From DATFWC01 sp045801465 (GTDB lineage Bacteria; Pseudomonadota; Alphaproteobacteria; Rhizobiales; Xanthobacteraceae), in contig JBJMSU010000144.1 of the NCBI GenBank assembly GCA_045801465.1, forward strand, positions 1-31,371: a DNA stretch of 31,371 bases, in the 5' to 3' direction. The translations under genes and the position numbers were made by a program. Of the stretch, positions 1-7,509 are shown one piece after another (the stretch's first letter is position 1; each line of letters begins with the position of its first letter). The notes under the pieces were generated by a model. It was not told where the DNA came from and ran no database searches. It saw only the letters and a program-made list of their open reading frames with translations.

Positions 1-607
1 GAGCCGGGACGAGGGCGAAATCCTGTCCAAGCTGATTGCCGCCAGCGACCTTTCTACGGCTCGGGGATCAGGGGAGCGCTTGAGCGAACTGGAGCTCCTT
101 CATAACTGCATCTTCATTCTCAATGCCGGACACGAGACCACGACCAATCTCATCGGCAACGGCATCGATCTCCTGATCCGCAATCCCGAGGCGATGCGGG
201 ACCTGCGGGCACATCCCGAATGCATCGAAACCGCGGTCGAGGAGTTCTTGCGCCTGGAAAGCTCCAATCAACTCGGGAACCGGCGGGCCGCGAAGGACAC
301 GAAACTTGCCGGCGTCGCCATGTCGCGCGGCACCTATGTTCACATCGGCATCGGCGCCGCCAATCGTGATCCGGCGCAATTCCCCGAGCCGGACCGTTTG
401 GACATTCGGCGCCGCCCCAACCGGCATTTGGCCTTCGGCCTGGGGATCCATGCCTGTGCCGGCATGTCGCTCGCCCGTATGGAAGCCCAGGTTGCGACGT
501 CCCGGCTCGTGCAGCGCTTCGCCACGATCGAGCGGGCGGGCGAATTCCGTCGCGGCGGCCGCGCGCGATTTCGCGGATTCTTAAGCTATCCGCTGCGCCT
601 GGCATAA
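1..607 (+). CDS. Cytochrome P450, C-terminal part (5' end outside window)
   Basis: The open frame enters from the left edge at base 2 and ends with TAA at 605-607. It covers roughly the last 200 residues of a bacterial soluble P450. Visible hallmarks in order: the I-helix oxygen-activation motif AGHETTT, the K-helix ExxR as EFLR, and the heme-binding loop FGLGIHACAG whose Cys is the axial thiolate ligand. The family inserts one oxygen atom from O2 into an organic substrate using electrons from a ferredoxin or reductase; neither partner is visible here and the substrate cannot be told. A TTG at 80 is only an internal codon, because the conserved I-helix follows directly and the frame is open upstream. 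The frame is intact. Family certain; role unknown. Confidence 0.95.
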   Translation, partial: SRDEGEILSKLIAASDLSTARGSGERLSELELLHNCIFILNAGHETTTNLIGNGIDLLIRNPEAMRDLRAHPECIETAVEEFLRLESSNQLGNRRAAKDTKLAGVAMSRGTYVHIGIGAANRDPAQFPEPDRLDIRRRPNRHLAFGLGIHACAGMSLARMEAQVATSRLVQRFATIERAGEFRRGGRARFRGFLSYPLRLA

Positions 608-955
608 AGGCAGCGAAGGCCGCATGGAGCTTGGTGGAACTGTTGCCTCGGGGCACCTCCGTTGCAGGCCGATGGCCAGCCGCTGCTTCGGATCTCAGGA
701 AGAACGAAGCGGTCGTAGCAAGCAACGGCAAGCAATCCGATGATCCTCGACTAGATCGCGGGAGCGCAGCGCACCGCAGGCCGGAATGTCGTCGCGTGTC
801 TGCGCACTCGAGTGGCGATCACAGATAGCGGCTCAGCCTGTTCCCAAGGGAACAGCGCGCGCTCCAGCAACGGACGATGGTATCGCCGTCGGCAGGCAAC
901 AGCGCTGCCAACGGGGACAACAGCGAGTTCTCCCATCGACCACAGGGGAACGTGC
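608..955. other. Intergenic gap between P450 and metalloprotease genes
   Basis: No convincing gene is seen in these 348 bases. The only clear structure is the perfect palindrome at 838-855, listed separately. The rest probably holds the P450 terminator region and the promoter of the following gene, but I recognise no clear -35/-10 pair. Confidence 0.5.
838..855. promoter_or_regulatory. Perfect 18-bp palindrome, candidate operator (copy 1)
   Basis: CTGTTCCCAAGGGAACAG has 8-bp perfect arms around AA and is followed by CGCGCG. It lies 100 bp before the ATG at 956. The same dyad, with centre TG and again followed by CGCGCG, lies 94 bp before the minus-strand gene that starts at 3437. Matching arms, flank and distance suggest a binding site for one dimeric regulator; the regulator is not identifiable here. 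Confidence 0.55.
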
Positions 956-2005
956 ATGAGCTGGGACTACGCGCAGTGCGTCGATTACGTGAAAAGGAAT
1001 GCGCCGGCAAGTTCTCGGCCTGGTTTGCTGATGCCGGCCTCGCGGTCGTACAAACCCAAATTTCCCAACATTTCTCTTCTGTATTATTCGATGCCCGATT
1101 GGTTGGCCATTTTCGAGTTGGGACCGCGCTTTATCGGCCAAAGGAAGTTCGATTCGATCGCCCACGAATACATGTTCGTGGCGCAAACATACCAGAAAAA
1201 GGTCGGCAAGCTGCTTGATTGCATTGCCGGGTTCGGCTCCGGCGTGGCCTTGCTGCAGGAGCTCGCCGCCGCTCGCGGCCGCACGCTCCGCATCATGCCA
1301 CATTGGCATTGGAAACAGGCCAATCTGGCCGGCCCGCGCAATTCCTCGCCACGGCCGGTCAACCCGGGCGAGAAGCTGGCGGATGTCGTCGATGGAACAC
1401 GACCCAATACCGTCAATGCCTACGCCCGGGGCACGCCGATCCTCGATGACAATCGCCAACCCACCGGTGAAATCGGCACCGGCAAGGGGTCTAACGTCGT
1501 CCTTTTCTATTCGCCCGAAGATTGGGAGCACAAGGACAGCACGGACGGCCCTGGATTCGAGCCGGATGAAGTTCTGTTCCACGAACTGGTTCATGTGTCC
1601 CGCGACCTTCGCGGTTTCCATACCGGGCGTCCAGTGGAAGGAGACTTCGGCAATGAAGAGGAGTATCTGGCGACGACAATCGCCAATTTGTATTTGTCCG
1701 AGAAAGGAAAAGAGCTGCGAGGCGTCTACAACAGCCCACCGGAAGGCAGCCGCACCCGCGAAATCAAGGTGGGCGGGCAGACGAAATTCCGGGTGATCGA
1801 TCCGCCGCCAAAAAACTGGGCCGTGATGAAGGACCCGGACAATTGGTATCACAATTCGGGCAAGGTGAGCATGTCGCCACGACAGCTGATCCAGCGCTTC
1901 AGCGACACGCAAAAAGGGTTTTATTTAGCGTTGCGCCAGCTCGCGGACGGCAAGCCCAAATTTAATCCGGTTAAACAACACTATCGCGAAAGCTCGCGTC
2001 CCTAG
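956..2005 (+). CDS. Putative HExxH zinc metalloprotease, M91/NleD effector-like
   Basis: A 349-residue protein. The ATG at 956 is preferred because AGGGGAA lies just upstream; the frame is also open to 812 but without a good ribosome site. The zinc-protease motif HELVH is at residues 209-213, and an acidic cluster GNEEEY about 20 residues on (234-236) could give the third zinc ligand, followed by an amphipathic helix ATTIANLYLSEKGKEL. This arrangement resembles Peptidase_M91 (NleD-type effector) domains, which cut host or target proteins; assignment is from motif layout only. No signal peptide or membrane segment is seen. The N-terminal 200 residues match nothing I recognise. The stop codon TAG is the left end (CTAG) of a palindromic repeat, so the C-terminus may have been changed by insertion of that repeat. 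A candidate operator lies 100 bp upstream. Confidence 0.72.
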   Translation: MSWDYAQCVDYVKRNAPASSRPGLLMPASRSYKPKFPNISLLYYSMPDWLAIFELGPRFIGQRKFDSIAHEYMFVAQTYQKKVGKLLDCIAGFGSGVALLQELAAARGRTLRIMPHWHWKQANLAGPRNSSPRPVNPGEKLADVVDGTRPNTVNAYARGTPILDDNRQPTGEIGTGKGSNVVLFYSPEDWEHKDSTDGPGFEPDEVLFHELVHVSRDLRGFHTGRPVEGDFGNEEEYLATTIANLYLSEKGKELRGVYNSPPEGSRTREIKVGGQTKFRVIDPPPKNWAVMKDPDNWYHNSGKVSMSPRQLIQRFSDTQKGFYLALRQLADGKPKFNPVKQHYRESSRP

Positions 2006-2170
2006 TGCCGCCGATTTGAAGTTCCTGCACCGCCTGCCGCAAACTCGTGCGGGAACTTCAAATCGAAAAGCGGCACTAGGATCACAGACTTGCTAATGCC
2101 CCTTTGCTTCCGAAGTTCGTGTCAGAGGGGCCGCCATGTATCACGAACTTCGGAAGCAAAGGGGCATTAG
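2002..2170. repeat. Composite two-hairpin repeat, copy 1 (MITE/REP-like)
   Basis: Two adjacent long inverted repeats. Hairpin A (2002-2079) begins CTAGTGCCGC and ends GCGGCACTAG, with inner arms around GATTTGAAGTTCC / GGAACTTCAAATC. A 13-base spacer follows. Hairpin B (2093-2170) begins CTAATGCCCCTTTGCTTCC and ends with its complement, with inner arms GAAGTTCGTG / CACGAACTTC. The whole A-spacer-B unit recurs in reverse orientation at 29218-29371. No ORF is inside. The CTAG/CTAA ends recall the YTAR target of IS5-type elements, so a non-autonomous element is possible; this is inference. The A end supplies the stop codon of the preceding gene. Confidence 0.85.
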
Positions 2171-2252
2171 TATTTGATCGCCTCGCGCGCGGAGCACACT
2201 TTCGCTATCACCGGTTCCCGCTGCTCCCCATCCGATGCGCTGCCGCGGACCA

Positions 2253-3437
2253 TCAGAACGCGTCGAATGTGCCCCTGATCGTGAACATGAAATTGTGTCC
2301 CGAGCGGTTGGCGTCCGGGGAGACGTTGTCGCGGCTCGAGGGGAGCCATGACTTGCTGCGTGCATGCAGGTATTGCAGCTGCAGGGACTCGGGCCCGCCG
2401 GGCTCGCTGCCGGGCGAATACGTGTAGGTGACGCCGACGTCGAGATCGATGGCGTTCGACAGGCGCTTGGCATAGCGCATATCCAGGTAGCCGAACGTCT
2501 GCACCTGGCCGAGCTTGTTGAGGTCGGGTTTCGCCAGCCCGGCCAGCGTGCCCGAGAGCCCTTGGGTGCGGCCGTACTTGGAATAGTGCAAACCCAAGGC
2601 CGGAACCGGCACGTCGAAGAAGACCCCTTTCGGCACGACCTGCACGCCGCCGACGAACATCTCCCGGTCGGGCAGCGTCGAGAGCTGGACCGGCAGCAGC
2701 TCGTCGGTCGCGCCGATGAGCGGGCGGCGGAAGGGCAAAAGCGAGCTCGCACTCAGCTTGAGATAGGACAGCGGCAGGAACCCTGCCTTTACGACGGCCG
2801 AAGCGTCGAAGCTCACGCTTTGCAGCATCTGCTCGACTTCGCCGCGGGTGAGGTTCCGGTTCTTGGCGAAGCGGATGGTGGTCGTGAGGAGTTGGCGGAC
2901 ATCGTAGTGGAGCTGCACCTTGAAGTCGCCACGAAACACCTTGTACGCGGTCGCGGTGCCGACGACGCCGATCTGCGACGGGCTGATGCTGGTGCTGGTG
3001 ATCTTGAGGGCGATCTCGGTCGGGGTGTCGAACTTCGCCGGATATTCCGTCGCGATCTCGTATGTCGCCTTGGCTTCGCCGAACAGCGTCAACGTCCGGA
3101 AATCGGGAAGGATCTTGGCGTCCTTCAGGCGAAACTTCAGGCTCGGGTTCTTGAAGCCGCCGCCGACGTGCGGCTGCGGGCGCTGGGTGCCTTCACGCGG
3201 AAGCTTCTCGCTGCCGAGGTCGGTCGCATTGCCGCCACTGTCGCTGTTCCTCGTGCGGCCCGGCGTTCGGTAGAGGTCTTGCAGCAGCTGCCGGACATCC
3301 TGGGCGCCCTTGATGAAGTCGAGCTCGATGCTTTTCAGCTCGTCGACCGAATCGATGAATTTTTTCAGGTTGCGCAGCGTACCGACGATTCCCTCGTCCT
3401 TGCGCGGACGCATGTGCAGATCGTGGGGAACGCCCAT
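2253..3437 (-). CDS. Unrecognised 394-residue protein
   Basis: Long intact frame with ATG at 3437 preceded by AGGAG nine bases upstream, and TGA at 2253-2255. I do not recognise the family. The N-terminal ~100 residues are charged and probably helical (LRNLKKFIDSVDELKSIEL). The remainder alternates polar and hydrophobic residues in strand-like stretches and ends in an aromatic residue (FMFTIRGTFDAF), which is reminiscent of a beta-barrel or beta-sandwich. No signal peptide or strong transmembrane helix is visible, so outer-membrane placement is unproven. It is divergent from the exporter operon at 3783. A palindrome identical in its arms to that before the metalloprotease gene lies 94 bp upstream, suggesting co-regulation with that gene and possibly with the exporter. 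It may be an effector, immunity or surface protein of the island. Confidence 0.8.
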   Translation of the reverse strand: MGVPHDLHMRPRKDEGIVGTLRNLKKFIDSVDELKSIELDFIKGAQDVRQLLQDLYRTPGRTRNSDSGGNATDLGSEKLPREGTQRPQPHVGGGFKNPSLKFRLKDAKILPDFRTLTLFGEAKATYEIATEYPAKFDTPTEIALKITSTSISPSQIGVVGTATAYKVFRGDFKVQLHYDVRQLLTTTIRFAKNRNLTRGEVEQMLQSVSFDASAVVKAGFLPLSYLKLSASSLLPFRRPLIGATDELLPVQLSTLPDREMFVGGVQVVPKGVFFDVPVPALGLHYSKYGRTQGLSGTLAGLAKPDLNKLGQVQTFGYLDMRYAKRLSNAIDLDVGVTYTYSPGSEPGGPESLQLQYLHARSKSWLPSSRDNVSPDANRSGHNFMFTIRGTFDAF

Positions 3438-3782
3438 GGTGAACTTCTCCTGCCGCCTCTACGTCCGATCGGCGCGTTCAAGGCGCCATATGACCTGGCG
3501 CGTAGAGCATAGTCGCCGTGCACGACGCGCGCTGTTCCCCAGGGAACAGAACCGGATTTGAACGTCCGTCGTCCAAAAAGACGTTGCAGTTCAGGCAACG
3601 CAAACAGAGCACGATCACGAGCGCGTGTAACTCGCCATGGACTCGAGCGCCCGGTGTGATCCGCCGCACAGAGGGCAATCGCCGGCCGCGCTAAGGGATG
3701 GCTCGAAGGCGTGCGGGGCGGCAGTCGGTTGCGCTGCCGCCGCGGCCCGGTCGCATCGGCGGCCAATCGGGCGGACGAAGTA
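3438..3782. other. Divergent intergenic region between the unknown gene and the exporter operon
   Basis: These 345 bases separate two divergently transcribed units and must hold both promoters. The clear feature is the palindrome at 3532-3549. On the minus strand TATGCT near 3510 could be a -10 box for the unknown gene. Upstream open frame before the HlyD-like start at 3783 has no conserved character and is not called as coding. Confidence 0.45.
3532..3549. promoter_or_regulatory. Perfect 18-bp palindrome, candidate operator (copy 2)
   Basis: Read on the minus strand it is CTGTTCCCTGGGGAACAG followed by CGCGCG, matching copy 1 at 838-855 in both 8-bp arms and in the flank. It sits 94 bp before the ATG at 3437 and about 230 bp before the ATG at 3783, so it could act on both divergent units. 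A possible -10 element, TATGCT, follows about 20 bases downstream on the minus strand. Confidence 0.55.
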
Positions 3783-5027
3783 ATGAGCGATCTGTTCCGT
3801 AAGGAGGCGGTTTTCCACGCCACCCGACGCCTGTCGGGGGCGGTCATTCTGGCAAGGCCGCTGTCGGTTCGCCTACTCGGAGCCCTGTTCGGCGGGATCG
3901 TGCTCGCCGGCGTCGTCCTTGCTTGCGTAGCGACCTATGCGCGCAAGGCGACGGTCACCGGATGGCTCGTTCCCGACCAAGGCCTGATACGGGCCACCGT
4001 CTCCACCGCCGGATTCATTCAGAACGTCGTGGTCAAGGAAGGAGAGCCCGTCGCGAAGGGAGCGCGGCTCGCGGAAGTCCGCGTCGCGACCGAGACGGCC
4101 ACCGGCAACGTCGGCGACAAATTCATCCAGCAGCTTCGCAAGGAGGCGGAGGCAGCCGGCGAAAAAGCCAGAATGGCCATCAAGCGGCTGGATGCCGAGG
4201 GCAAGCAGGCGCATGCGCGCCTGGCGAAGCTCCGTTTCGAGCTGGAGCAATTGCGAATACAGGCCGGATTGCAGGAAAAACGCGTCAAGCTTGCCCGCGA
4301 AGAAGCAACGCGCGGCGACGAGGTCGCGGGCAGAGGACTCCTCTCGTTGCGCGACCGCGATGCCCGCCGGCAGGCTGCCCTCGCCTTAGAGCAGGAGGCT
4401 GCAGGTCAGCAGCGCCAGATTGCCGGCATGGAGCGAGAGATATCGGAGATCGATGCGCGGCTCTTCGCCATTGGCATCGACCTGGAGACCGCCCAGGCGG
4501 AGAGGCAGTCGGCCGAAGCGACGCTCGAGCAGCGGATGATCGATGCCGAAGCGCGGAGGGTCCAGTTCATTTCGTCGCCGGTTGCCGGCCGCATCGCCGC
4601 ACTGCCGGTCTCGGTCGGTCAGGCCGTCTCGCTCGGTGCAACGGTTGCCGTCGTCATTCCGGAGGGCGCCAAGCTCGAAGCCGAGCTGCTTGCGCCCTCG
4701 CGCGCCGCGGGGTTCATCCGTCCGGGACAGGACGTGCGCCTGATGCTGCAGGCGTTTCCCTATCAGCGCTTCGGCATGGTGAAAGGTGAAATCAAAACTA
4801 TCTCCACCACCGTGCTTGGCCCCAGCGAAATTTCGATCCCGGGGCTCGAGATCAAGGAGCCGGTGTTCCGGATTCGCGTCACGCTCGCGCGCGAGGACAT
4901 TCAGGCCTACGGCGATGCCATTCCGCTGCAACCCGGCATGGTCTTGTCGGCCGATATCGTCTTCGATCGCCGGTCGCTGATCCAGTGGTTGTTCGATCCC
5001 CTCTTTGCGGTGGCGGGGCGGTCATGA
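3783..5027 (+). CDS. HlyD-family periplasmic adaptor of a type I peptide exporter
   Basis: A 414-residue membrane-fusion protein that would link the inner-membrane ABC transporter encoded next to an outer-membrane channel. Architecture: short cytoplasmic N-terminus, one membrane helix at about residues 31-52, a lipoyl-like half (GFIQNVVVKEGEPVAKGARL), a long charged coiled-coil hairpin from about 115 to 255, the second lipoyl half (VAGRIAALPVSVGQAV) and a C-terminal beta domain. The ATG at 3783 is chosen because MSDLFRKEA is the usual beginning for bacteriocin-type adaptors (CvaA/RaxA-like); its ribosome site is weak. The TGA overlaps the next gene's ATG as ATGA, showing translational coupling. 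No outer-membrane TolC gene is in the window, so the channel must be encoded elsewhere. Confidence 0.93.
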   Translation: MSDLFRKEAVFHATRRLSGAVILARPLSVRLLGALFGGIVLAGVVLACVATYARKATVTGWLVPDQGLIRATVSTAGFIQNVVVKEGEPVAKGARLAEVRVATETATGNVGDKFIQQLRKEAEAAGEKARMAIKRLDAEGKQAHARLAKLRFELEQLRIQAGLQEKRVKLAREEATRGDEVAGRGLLSLRDRDARRQAALALEQEAAGQQRQIAGMEREISEIDARLFAIGIDLETAQAERQSAEATLEQRMIDAEARRVQFISSPVAGRIAALPVSVGQAVSLGATVAVVIPEGAKLEAELLAPSRAAGFIRPGQDVRLMLQAFPYQRFGMVKGEIKTISTTVLGPSEISIPGLEIKEPVFRIRVTLAREDIQAYGDAIPLQPGMVLSADIVFDRRSLIQWLFDPLFAVAGRS

Positions 5028-7165
5028 GCTTGCCGGCGCCACTCAACTTCTCACGCCGCCGGCGCCTGCCGCTCGTTCTCGCGAGTGAAGCTGCCGAATG
5101 CGGCCTTGCCTGCATTACGATGATCGCCCGCTATCATGGGCACGATGTCGATCTCAATGGCCTGCGTCAGCGTTTTGCCCTGTCACTGGCCGGAATGTCG
5201 CTGCGCAGCCTCATGGGGCTCGCAGATCAATTGGGCTTCGCGTCGCGTCCGCTGCGGGTCGAGCTCTCCGCCCTGGCCAAAGTGCAGGCGCCGGCGATCC
5301 TGCATTGGGATCTCAACCATTTCGTCGTTTTGCGCGCCGTCACCGCCACGAATGCGGTGATTCATGACCCCGCCGTCGGCATCCGCACGGTGCCGCTGGC
5401 GGAATTGTCGAAGCATTTCACCGGTGTGGTGCTCGAACTGATGCCCGCCGCGAACTTCCGCCGGGTCGAAGCCAGGGCGCCGATCCGCCTGTCGAGCCTA
5501 TGGTCGCAAATCACCGGCCTGTGGGGCGCGCTCATTCAGGTGATTGCGCTCTCGGCGGTCCTGCAGATCGCGGCCTTTGCGGCGCCGTTTCAGATCCAGC
5601 TCGTCGTCGATGAAGCGGTGTTCCACGACGACCAGGACCTTTTGCTCGTTCTCGCTGTCGCGTTCGGCGCTCTGGTCGTCGTTCAGGCATCGGTCGAAGG
5701 CTTGCGCGGCTGGGCGCTCAAGGTGTTCGGTCATCTCTTGAGCTTCCAGATCGTCGGAAACCTCGTCCGCCACCTAATGCGATTGCCGGCCGACTTCTTC
5801 GAGAAGCGCCACGTCGGCGATATCTTCTCCCGCATCGGCGCGGTGCAACCGATCCAGCAGGCCATCACGCAGGGCCTCGTTTCGGCCATCATCGACGGTG
5901 CGATGGCTTTCATCGCTGCCGGCATCCTGTTCTTCTACTCGGTGCTGCTGGGCGCGATCGTGCTGGCCGCCGTTGTTCTGCACCTGGCGCTCGTCTTCGC
6001 GCTCTATCCCGGCATGCGGCACCGCATGGAGGAGGAGATCCTCGCCCGCGCCAAGGAGCAGTCGCATCTCATGGAAACGATACGGGCGGCGACGACGATC
6101 AAGCTGATGGGACGCGAAGCCGACCGGGAAAGCGCCTGGCGCAATCTCAATGCGGACGTGACCAATGCCGGCGTTTCGGTCGGCAAGTATCAGATCTCGC
6201 TCGCCCTCATCCAGACGCTCATCACCGGTCTCGTCCACGTGATCATCATCTATATCGGCGCCCGCCTCATCCTGACCGGCCAGGGGTTCTCGGTCGGCAT
6301 GCTGTTCGCGTTCCTCTCGTTCCGGCAGACCTTCAATGAGCGCGCCATCGGCTTCATCAATCAGCTGGTCCAGTTCCGCTTGCTGGGCCTCCATCTCGAC
6401 CGCCTCTCCGACATCGTCACCGCCGCTCCCGAGGCCGAGACGGTGAGGATGCAAAGTCTCGACGTCAAAGGCGACATCAGGGTTCGCGACCTGTCGTTCC
6501 GCTACGGCGCTGCCGACAATTTCGTGCTGCAGGACATCAACCTGGACGTTGCCGTGGGAGACTTTGTCGCGATCACCGGGCCGTCCGGCGGCGGCAAGAC
6601 CACGCTCTTGAAGCTCCTGCTCGGCCTGCACAAGGCGACGGCGGGAACGATCGACCTCGACGGCAATCGCGCCGATGCCGAGCTGTGGCGCGCCTGGCGC
6701 AAGCACGTGGGGGTGGTTGCACAGGACGACCGGCTGTTGTCCGGCACGATCGCCGACAATATCGCCTTCTTCGATCCCGATCTCGACATGGCAAGGGTGC
6801 AGGCCGCCGCCATGGCGGCCCAGGTGCACGGCGACATCATGCGCCAGCCCATGCAATATCTCGGCCTCGTCGGCGACATGGGCTCGACACTGTCGGGCGG
6901 ACAGCGGCAACGCGTGCTGCTGGCGCGCGCGCTCTACGGCCAGCCGCGTGTCCTGTTTCTCGACGAGGGCACCGCCAACCTCGACGAGGCCACCGAAGAG
7001 GCGATTGCCGATCTCATCGAGCAATTGCCGATCACGCGCATCGTCGTGGCGCACCGACCGGCGCTGCTCCGCCGCGCAAAGCGCGTCTTCGTCGTCAAGG
7101 ATCGTCAGCTCAGCGAGATGGTGTCCGGCAACGACGGCCCGCCGCAGATTGCGCTGGTGCGGTAG
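5024..7165 (+). CDS. Peptidase-containing ABC transporter (C39 bacteriocin processor/exporter)
   Basis: A 713-residue transporter of the CvaB/RaxB type that cuts double-glycine leaders in the cytoplasm and exports the mature peptide using ATP. N-terminal C39 domain (1-140): ASEAAECGLAC holds the catalytic Cys26, WDLNHFVVL holds His99 and HDPAVGIR holds Asp115. The residue corresponding to the oxyanion-hole Gln of CvaB (QTETAEC) is Ala20. Six membrane helices span about 160-430. The ATPase has Walker A GPSGGGKTT near 519, signature LSGGQRQR near 623, Walker B VLFLDEGTANLD near 647 and the switch VVAHRP. The start at 5024 (ATGA overlap) is preferred over an upstream GTG at 4985. It precedes two leader peptides, its probable substrates. 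Family is certain; whether the peptidase is fully active is open. Confidence 0.96.
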   Translation: MSLPAPLNFSRRRRLPLVLASEAAECGLACITMIARYHGHDVDLNGLRQRFALSLAGMSLRSLMGLADQLGFASRPLRVELSALAKVQAPAILHWDLNHFVVLRAVTATNAVIHDPAVGIRTVPLAELSKHFTGVVLELMPAANFRRVEARAPIRLSSLWSQITGLWGALIQVIALSAVLQIAAFAAPFQIQLVVDEAVFHDDQDLLLVLAVAFGALVVVQASVEGLRGWALKVFGHLLSFQIVGNLVRHLMRLPADFFEKRHVGDIFSRIGAVQPIQQAITQGLVSAIIDGAMAFIAAGILFFYSVLLGAIVLAAVVLHLALVFALYPGMRHRMEEEILARAKEQSHLMETIRAATTIKLMGREADRESAWRNLNADVTNAGVSVGKYQISLALIQTLITGLVHVIIIYIGARLILTGQGFSVGMLFAFLSFRQTFNERAIGFINQLVQFRLLGLHLDRLSDIVTAAPEAETVRMQSLDVKGDIRVRDLSFRYGAADNFVLQDINLDVAVGDFVAITGPSGGGKTTLLKLLLGLHKATAGTIDLDGNRADAELWRAWRKHVGVVAQDDRLLSGTIADNIAFFDPDLDMARVQAAAMAAQVHGDIMRQPMQYLGLVGDMGSTLSGGQRQRVLLARALYGQPRVLFLDEGTANLDEATEEAIADLIEQLPITRIVVAHRPALLRRAKRVFVVKDRQLSEMVSGNDGPPQIALVR

Positions 7166-7234
7166 CGCCTTTGAACCCCGCACCGTGGTCGGGCGACGGA
7201 GACGGGGAGACCGGAGAAACCCACGGAGCAAGCC

Positions 7235-7399
7235 ATGAGCACGATTGAGAACCCCATGCCGGATGCCGGGCACGACATCAGGACCTTGCGAGAGGACGAA
7301 GTTGACACCATTGCGGGCGCAGGAATGCTTTCCACCGCGCTCGACAACGTCGTCAAGTCGATTGGAGAGGCGCTGAGCACTGCCGCTCGCAAAGGATGA
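7235..7399 (+). CDS. Bacteriocin-like peptide 1 with GA-type leader
   Basis: A 54-residue ORF with ATG at 7235 and GGAG six bases upstream, 69 bp after the exporter. The leader has the layout recognised by C39 peptidases, LREDEVDTIAGA, conserved helix then small residues at -2/-1 (Gly28-Ala29). Predicted mature part is 25 residues starting GMLSTALDNVVKSIG, with hydrophobic residues every three to four positions (L, L, V/V, I, L) and a basic tail ARKG: an amphipathic helix as in small membrane-active peptides. Leader residues align one-to-one with those of the next peptide (DIRTLREDEVD against DMRVLRDDEVD), so both are likely handled by the same exporter. No immunity gene is evident next to it. 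Whether it is a bacteriocin, signal or effector is inference. Confidence 0.82.
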   Translation: MSTIENPMPDAGHDIRTLREDEVDTIAGAGMLSTALDNVVKSIGEALSTAARKG

Positions 7400-7509
7400 C
7401 GCGCTTCACATTGCGCCTTCAGTGAACCTCACCGCGGCCTTCGGTGACAGACAAGTCGTGGTCCCGCCTGGAAGGCCACCGGACCACATGCTCGAAGAGG
7501 AGAGATGTA

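Noticed and set aside
838..855. Lux-box reading of the palindrome
   Set aside because: It has CTGT...ACAG ends but 10 bases between them instead of 8 in lux boxes, and no LuxR or LuxI gene is nearby; kept only as an unassigned operator.
600..956. tts-box type promoter before the effector-like metalloprotease
   Set aside because: No sequence resembling the rhizobial tts box was found upstream.
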